64,000 nt of DNA, taken from NCBI GenBank assembly GCA_016000265.1, contig JAECRL010000003.1, positions 1 through 64,000 on the forward strand, read 5' to 3'. Below the pieces are notes generated by a model. That model saw nothing but the letters and a program-made list of their open reading frames with translations. It was not told the origin of the DNA and did not search any database. A program made the translations under genes and the position numbers. Below are positions 59,191-64,000 of this stretch, piece after piece; positions within the stretch are counted from its first letter, which is position 1; each line of letters begins with the position of its first letter. Source of the DNA: Burkholderiales bacterium (lineage in GTDB: Bacteria > Pseudomonadota > Gammaproteobacteria > Burkholderiales > Burkholderiaceae_C).

Positions 59191-60072
59191 TTAAGGTGTT
59201 GCTTTGTCATCCTGCGACGTTGGCCTGTGCGCTTTGCTTTGTCGCATCTGCTTGATGGCTACCTCGCGCAGCTTTGGCGGCAACCCTGCAAGGCTAGGGT
59301 CGCCCTGGCTGACGTTGTCACGCACTTGCTGTACCCTGACTTGCTGCTGCTTCTGTCGTTCCTCCAGGCGCTTTTTGCGCTCTCTCTCTTCCCTGTATCT
59401 GAACGCTAGGTCAGGGGCAAAAGTTCCTGCTTTGGCACATTCGATCAGCGTTGAAAGGTAGCGCAACGGGTTGCGTACTTCCCCATTTTCGATGCGAGCT
59501 GATAGTTCATCCAAGATGGTCTGGCCAACGTCCGGAGGGAGCACTTTGATACGTGCTTGGGCGCTGTGCCGTTCATAGTGGTTGAGACCGTCTGGCATCT
59601 CAAGACGATTCAGTGGTTCATCAACAGGTGGTTGTGGTGGTGGTTCGTTAACATCTGAAGGTTCATTGGTGGTTCGGGTGACATTGCTGCCACCCCCGCC
59701 TGATGCACCTGACATGGGGGAGGGCGTCACCGCCGGCACCCCCGAGGGCGGCGGATTGCCCCGGGGTGGCAAATTGCCACGCCTCATTCCAGAGGGTTGG
59801 CTTGGCGGCGGGCATGCAAGCTGATATCCATTGCTGGTCTGCCTTCCATCTACGAATCGAGGCAGCACACTGAGCAAGCTCAGCTTTTCAAGGCGTCTGA
59901 TGCACCTCTGCACGGTGCGCTCATCAACTTCGCACAGATTCGCCATCAATCGAACTGACGGGAAGGAAAATCCAAGGTCGTCGGAGTTGTCGCCGAGCTT
60001 TACCAGCACAAGTTTGGTAGTGGTGCTGCCCGTTTTTTGTTGCCATGCCCAGGCTGATGCGTGGTTACTCAT
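59191..60072 (-). CDS. HTH replication-type protein
   Basis: A 293-residue protein. Residues 1-95 form a winged helix like that of phage/plasmid replication proteins (WAWQQKTGSTTTKLVLVKLG, FSFPSVRLMANLCEVDERTVQRCIRRLEKLSLLSVLPRF). A Pro/Ser/Gly-rich linker follows, then a C-terminal helical domain with a long charged coil (RYREERERKKRLEERQKQQQ). Its start overlaps the AlpA-like gene stop by 4 bp. It is probably the element's replication initiator or helicase loader, by position and fold. Confidence 0.7.
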   Translation of the reverse strand: MSNHASAWAWQQKTGSTTTKLVLVKLGDNSDDLGFSFPSVRLMANLCEVDERTVQRCIRRLEKLSLLSVLPRFVDGRQTSNGYQLACPPPSQPSGMRRGNLPPRGNPPPSGVPAVTPSPMSGASGGGGSNVTRTTNEPSDVNEPPPQPPVDEPLNRLEMPDGLNHYERHSAQARIKVLPPDVGQTILDELSARIENGEVRNPLRYLSTLIECAKAGTFAPDLAFRYREERERKKRLEERQKQQQVRVQQVRDNVSQGDPSLAGLPPKLREVAIKQMRQSKAHRPTSQDDKATP

Positions 60073-60350
60073 GCAAGCCCCCTACCGGTCGTGCGCGGGC
60101 GACCTGGGCGTTTGGGAGCGGACACTTCGTTGGCGGCCTCCATCTGAGACTTGTCTCCAAGCTCGGCAAACCCCATGCAAGCTTGTTCCTCAATCCACTG
60201 TTGCACCGCGCGAGTGAGAAACAACCGGCGCCTGCCCGTTCGGAAGGAGGGGGGCATTGGGTCACCCCTTGAGAGACGGTTTCGAGCTGTCCGTGCTGTG
60301 ATTTTCAGTAGTTCGCTGACCTGTTCGATCGTCATCAAGTCACTGTTCAT
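60069..60350 (-). CDS. AlpA-like HTH regulator / excisionase
   Basis: A 93-residue protein with a MerR-like winged helix (LMTIEQVSELLKITARTARNRLSRGDPMPPSFRTGRRRLFL in two parts, then RAVQQWIEEQ). This matches AlpA/excisionase-type proteins that control integrase or help excision. It heads the minus-strand series at the right end and is coupled to the replication-type gene by a 4-bp overlap. Confidence 0.85.
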   Translation of the reverse strand: MNSDLMTIEQVSELLKITARTARNRLSRGDPMPPSFRTGRRRLFLTRAVQQWIEEQACMGFAELGDKSQMEAANEVSAPKRPGRPRTTGRGLA

Positions 60351-60420
60351 AACCGTGTGCTCATTCGAGATATCGATGCGCTCAGGTTAGGTGGCAGGAC
60401 CAAAAAAATCGAGCCAAAAT

Positions 60421-60447
60421 CTGCGGTCGACCGGACGCAGTTTTTTT
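60421..60447 (+). terminator. Terminator-like leader hairpin before the last island gene
   Basis: CTGCG (60421-60425) and CGCAG (60436-60440) enclose a 10-nt loop and are followed by seven T residues, 20 bp ahead of the GTG at 60467. No plus-strand gene lies upstream to be ended, so it may act as an attenuator for the downstream gene or insulate it. Confidence 0.5.
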
Positions 60448-60466
60448 CTTGACGGGAGCTAGCCGA

Positions 60467-61591
60467 GTGGTTCGAGATACAGATCATTTGACAATGCATC
60501 AAGTTCGGGCTCGTGCTGCTCTGAACCTTGCCAAGGCCTCAGTCCTTCGCGACACTCATCGGCCAGACGATGACCAAGCCGTCGAGATGCTGTCCCGGGC
60601 CCAGGGAGTGTGGGACGAGCGCCAGGCCAGGAAGTACTCAGCAAGCGCTGCCAGGGGGGTCTTCATTTCGTCTGATTACCCGTCGATAAGCCCTGCTAGC
60701 TGGCGGCGTTGGCTGGACCCAAAGCCTCCGCTAGTTATCCGGCCTAGCTCCTTTCAAAAGTTGGATCAGTTACTTGGCTCTGACCTTGTGTCTTTGCTGG
60801 ATGTTGATGTCCCGGTTGATGACGCCAGGCAGGGATTTTTTGAGGCAATGGCCTGCGGTGGATTGCTGGCTCGGTTTCCCGCTTCGGAGAACTGCGCGTC
60901 TTCCTCATTGCTTGTCAAGGCTGACGCTTACCGACCTTACTCAGCCCTTCATGTTCACCTTGATTCGATTGAAGTTTGCTCGTATGCGAGCAGCGAACCA
61001 GGTGCGTCTGAATGGCGTCGCGTTAAGGTGATCGCCGCCGAGCGTGTCCAGCGATATCTCCATGACAGATGGAACTTGCGAACGGGCTCGATCTACGAGC
61101 GACCGGGCGTTGCGCCTTCTGGCCAAACGAAGCCAGATACGGAGGTGTGTAGTTCGTTTTCCCAAGAGGGGCCAGATAGGATCCACGCACTCTTGTTCAG
61201 TCTTGCAAAAGACAAGAACTTTGTTCTTGGCCCATTGCTTGGTGACTGGGCCCTGGACATGGCAACTGCAGCATTAGCCCTTCATGCACGGGCGTGGGCG
61301 GACAAGGAGGTCGCCTTCGCGTCGAGACGTCCGGTTGAAGAGCAATTTTGGTGTTCAGGGTTCGATAGTCTGCTGTTCACCAATGACCCATTGCAGATGG
61401 TGATGAAGCGGTTTGGCATGATTTCATCTGACGCGTGGCAACCAGCCCGCCATGGTAAGGCTCTGGTCCCCTTGCTCAGGGCAAGGCGCACCTACGCGGC
61501 ATTCCTTAAGACCCTCGGACTCACGCGGCACAACATTTCGTCGTTAGTGCGCGCACAGCGCGTTGCACACCCACTGGAATTCCTTGGGTGA
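60467..61591 (+). CDS. Unknown 374-residue protein at the right end
   Basis: A soluble protein with no recognised family. The N-terminus is helical and basic (MHQVRARAALNLAKASVLRD), followed by FISSDYPSISPASWRRWLDP, and there is a C-terminal part with several His/Arg (PARHGKALVPLLRARRTYAA, SLVRAQRVAHPLEFLG). The GTG at 60467 has GGGAG with an 8-nt spacer. The ATG at 60494 and TTG at 60449 are alternatives. It ends 160 bp from the right repeat, a place often held by cargo genes. Confidence 0.65.
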   Translation: MVRDTDHLTMHQVRARAALNLAKASVLRDTHRPDDDQAVEMLSRAQGVWDERQARKYSASAARGVFISSDYPSISPASWRRWLDPKPPLVIRPSSFQKLDQLLGSDLVSLLDVDVPVDDARQGFFEAMACGGLLARFPASENCASSSLLVKADAYRPYSALHVHLDSIEVCSYASSEPGASEWRRVKVIAAERVQRYLHDRWNLRTGSIYERPGVAPSGQTKPDTEVCSSFSQEGPDRIHALLFSLAKDKNFVLGPLLGDWALDMATAALALHARAWADKEVAFASRRPVEEQFWCSGFDSLLFTNDPLQMVMKRFGMISSDAWQPARHGKALVPLLRARRTYAAFLKTLGLTRHNISSLVRAQRVAHPLEFLG

Positions 61592-61623
61592 CCGATTGCG
61601 ACCTCATAGAGGTACCCTCTCGC

Positions 61624-61643
61624 TGGGACAATTTTGGGACAGT
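61624..61643 (+). repeat. Right copy of 20-bp end repeat
   Basis: TGGGACAATTTTGGGACAGT, identical to 18723-18742 and in the same orientation, 107 bp inside the right att copy. Candidate integrase arm site. Confidence 0.7.
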
Positions 61644-61683
61644 GATCGTAAGATTTGGAGTGATCTTGTGTTATCTTGTCGAT

Positions 61684-61730
61684 CGCTAAGTGATTGATTT
61701 AGAATGGATTTTGGCGCTAAGTGATTGATT
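61684..61730 (+). repeat. Two 16-bp direct repeats next to attR
   Basis: CGCTAAGTGATTGATT at 61684-61699 and again at 61715-61730, 31 bp apart (about three helical turns) and on the same helix face. The shared GCTAAGTG also appears in the stem of the left-end terminator. This suits arm-type sites for integrase or excisionase. Confidence 0.65.
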
Positions 61731-61750
61731 CGCAAAGGCGATTTTTTGCT

Positions 61751-61795
61751 TTCACACGGCAGGGGTCGCAGGTTCGAACCCTGCACCGCCCACCA
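61751..61795 (+). repeat. attR, 45-bp copy of the tRNA-Val 3' end
   Basis: Perfect copy of 18620-18664. The 5' part of the tRNA is missing, so this is a tRNA remnant and not a working gene. Confidence 0.95.
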
Positions 61796-61802
61796 GAACA
61801 AG

Positions 61803-61834
61803 CCCCGTGAATCGTCAGGTTCACGGGGTTTTTT
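61803..61834 (+). terminator. Original chromosomal tRNA-Val terminator
   Basis: CCCCGTGAA pairs with TTCACGGGG around an 8-nt loop, followed by six T residues. It lies directly behind attR and was separated from its tRNA by the island. It now also faces the 3' end of the outer-membrane protein gene. Confidence 0.88.
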
Positions 61835-61844
61835 CTTGCCCGCC

Positions 61845-62609
61845 TCACCTGAAGCGGTAGTTCAGCCCCACGAACGCGCTGTCAACGGTCAGGTTGGCCT
61901 TGTGGAGCAAGGTGCCGCCCGAGTTGTTGGTCGAGGTCACGTCCGACACCGCATTGACGCTGCCGAAGCGGGTGCGGTGGTAGTCGGCCCGGATCGACCA
62001 CTTCGAGTCGAGCGCGTATTCGCCGCCAAAGCCCAAGGTCGGGCCGGTCACGGATTCCGAGGTGGACGCTTGGGAAAAACCGTCGAAGGCGTTGTCGGTC
62101 AGGGTGACGTTGAGTTTGAGCTTCGTGTGGGCCACGCCCCCGCTGACGTAGGCCAGCCAGTTGCCTTGGGCCCAGCCCAGGCGCAGGCGCAAGGCGGACA
62201 TCCAGTTGGCGCGAACCGACTGGCGCAGGGTGAACGAGGTGCCGGGCGCGGAGTCATAGACCTCGCCGCGGACCTTTTCTTTGTCGAACGACAGGCTGTT
62301 GGCGCTGGCTTCGACGCCCACCAGGAGCTGGTCAAGTTGCTTGTTCCAGCCGAAGGCCAGTCCGCCCGACACATTCGATTGGCCCAGCTTGTTGTCACCT
62401 GCGCGGGCGATCTGGACGGCGTCTTCATCGACGAAGTACTGAAGCCGGCCAGTCACGGTTCTGGCGTCCGACTGGCCGTGGGTGGCGCCGAGGAACCCAC
62501 TGGCGTGAAAACCGGACCAGTCGCGATGGGGCGTGGTCTGGGCCCAGGTGCTGCCACCTGCGCAGAGGGCCAGCGCGAATGCGGTGGCGTGGATGTGTGC
62601 GTTTTTCAT
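61845..62609 (-). CDS. Outer-membrane beta-barrel protein
   Basis: A 254-residue protein with a signal peptide (cleavage near STWAQTT) and an eight-stranded barrel of the Omp25/OmpW-like type. It shows repeated aromatic strands such as WSGFHASGFLGATHGQSD, GGLAFGWNKQLDQLLVGVEASAN, RLRLGWAQGNWLAYVSGGVAHT and LGFGGEYALDSKWSIRADYHRTRFG, and the terminal AFVGLNYRFR ends in the aromatic barrel signal. The function of this surface protein is unknown. It is the first chromosomal gene right of the island. Confidence 0.85.
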   Translation of the reverse strand: MKNAHIHATAFALALCAGGSTWAQTTPHRDWSGFHASGFLGATHGQSDARTVTGRLQYFVDEDAVQIARAGDNKLGQSNVSGGLAFGWNKQLDQLLVGVEASANSLSFDKEKVRGEVYDSAPGTSFTLRQSVRANWMSALRLRLGWAQGNWLAYVSGGVAHTKLKLNVTLTDNAFDGFSQASTSESVTGPTLGFGGEYALDSKWSIRADYHRTRFGSVNAVSDVTSTNNSGGTLLHKANLTVDSAFVGLNYRFR

Positions 62610-62831
62610 GTGGGCTGTGCAGTTTGAAAGAATGGCTTCCGTGTTATCGGCCTTTGCGTCTTCTGGTTGAGGTCGCCTCCGGCCGCCCGAAGGGGCGATC
62701 CGGCGCCGGCTCCGGACTTTCCCTCTCTCCCAGGGCCTGCCGGGCCTCCCTCGTTCAGGTGTTTGCCCCTCGTGCGCCGGCTTGGCGCAGGGGCTGGGCT
62801 CTCTGGGGGATGTGTGCGTCGTGTTGAATGA

Positions 62832-64000
<1,169 letters not shown>

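Larger units (their letters stand above)
18620..61795. mobile_element. tRNA-Val genomic island / integrative element, about 43 kb
   Basis: Bounded by a 45-bp perfect direct repeat (18620-18664 and 61751-61795) formed by the tRNA 3' half. A tyrosine integrase reads inward directly behind the left repeat. TGGGACAATTTTGGGACAGT is present in the same orientation just inside both ends (18723-18742, 61624-61643), as expected for integrase arm sites or element-specific ends. The content is accessory: a retron-like locus, restriction-like operon, toxin-antitoxin, DNA repair, sulfite metabolism, recombinase/ParB and PAAR effector. Replication and mobilisation-type genes lie near the right end. No T4SS or phage structural genes are seen, which suggests an integrative mobilizable or degenerate element. 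Confidence 0.93.

Noticed and set aside
18620-61795. Prophage
   Set aside because: No capsid, terminase, tail or lysis genes. PAAR belongs to T6SS-type spikes, and the integrase and AlpA-like genes are common to islands.
61751-61795. Second tRNA-Val gene
   Set aside because: Only the 3' 45 bp are present. The D arm and 5' acceptor strand are missing, so it is attR.

Overview
The window is chromosomal DNA of a high-GC beta-proteobacterium of the order Burkholderiales, probably in the Leptothrix/Ideonella/Rubrivivax/Aquabacterium neighbourhood. This is inferred from the isc operon style, an intracellular PHA depolymerase with a cysteine nucleophile, PhoX, a PEP-CTERM protein and the codon and base use. 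The genus cannot be fixed from sequence alone.

Layout. (1) 1-18.5 kb is ordinary chromosome: a lamin-tail-type exported protein (cut by the left edge), rsxB, phaZ, a galactose-oxidase-like protein, a PEP-CTERM protein, phoX, an aromatic/aspartate aminotransferase, uvrB, a low-molecular-weight tyrosine phosphatase, then iscR-iscS-iscU-iscA-hscB-hscA-fdx with a promoter carrying an IscR type 1 site, and dnaQ. (2) tRNA-Val(CAC) at 18590-18664 is the attachment site of a genomic island of about 43 kb. A 45-bp perfect copy of the tRNA 3' end lies at 61751-61795, a tyrosine integrase sits directly inside the left end, and a 20-bp repeat lies just inside both ends. (3) 61.8-64 kb is chromosome again: an outer-membrane beta-barrel protein and a class I cholesterol oxidase cut by the right edge.

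The island is a chain of accessory modules. 19.8-21.7 kb: a retron-like locus with a promoter, a folded RNA of msr/msd type, a 62-residue tryptophan-rich small protein, an XRE regulator and a retron-type reverse transcriptase. 21.7-28.5 kb: a phd/parE-type toxin-antitoxin pair joined to an MmeI-like methyltransferase, an SF2 helicase and a GIY-YIG nuclease, which looks like a restriction-type defence operon. 28.6-29.5 kb: a non-coding tract of at least 11 perfect or near-perfect hairpins, an oriT-like inverted repeat and palindromes of a CATGTTCAATGT motif. 29.5-32.1 kb: SRAP and umuDC behind a LexA box. 32.4-44.8 kb: a GC-rich cargo block for sulfite oxidation and stress (LysR, YeiH-type exporter, two beta-propellers, two ECF sigma/anti-sigma pairs, SorA/SorB). 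45-50.5 kb: a NERD-UvrD helicase, more CATGTTCAATGT sites, then a large serine recombinase with two ParB-like proteins in overlapping frames. 50.6-55.8 kb: small unknown genes, one of them interrupted by an amber codon, and an orphan PAAR protein with a membrane-active effector candidate and immunity candidate. 55.8-61.6 kb: unknown proteins, a replication-relaxation-like protein, a palindrome cluster, a HTH replication-type protein, an AlpA-like regulator and a last unknown gene beside the right end.

No type IV secretion genes are present, so the island is more likely integrative and mobilizable, or a decaying element, than a self-transmissible ICE. The retron-like locus, the methylase/helicase/GIY-YIG operon, the ssDNA-hairpin tract next to SRAP-umuDC, and the recombinase-ParB-ParB triad with its palindromes are the parts most worth testing.
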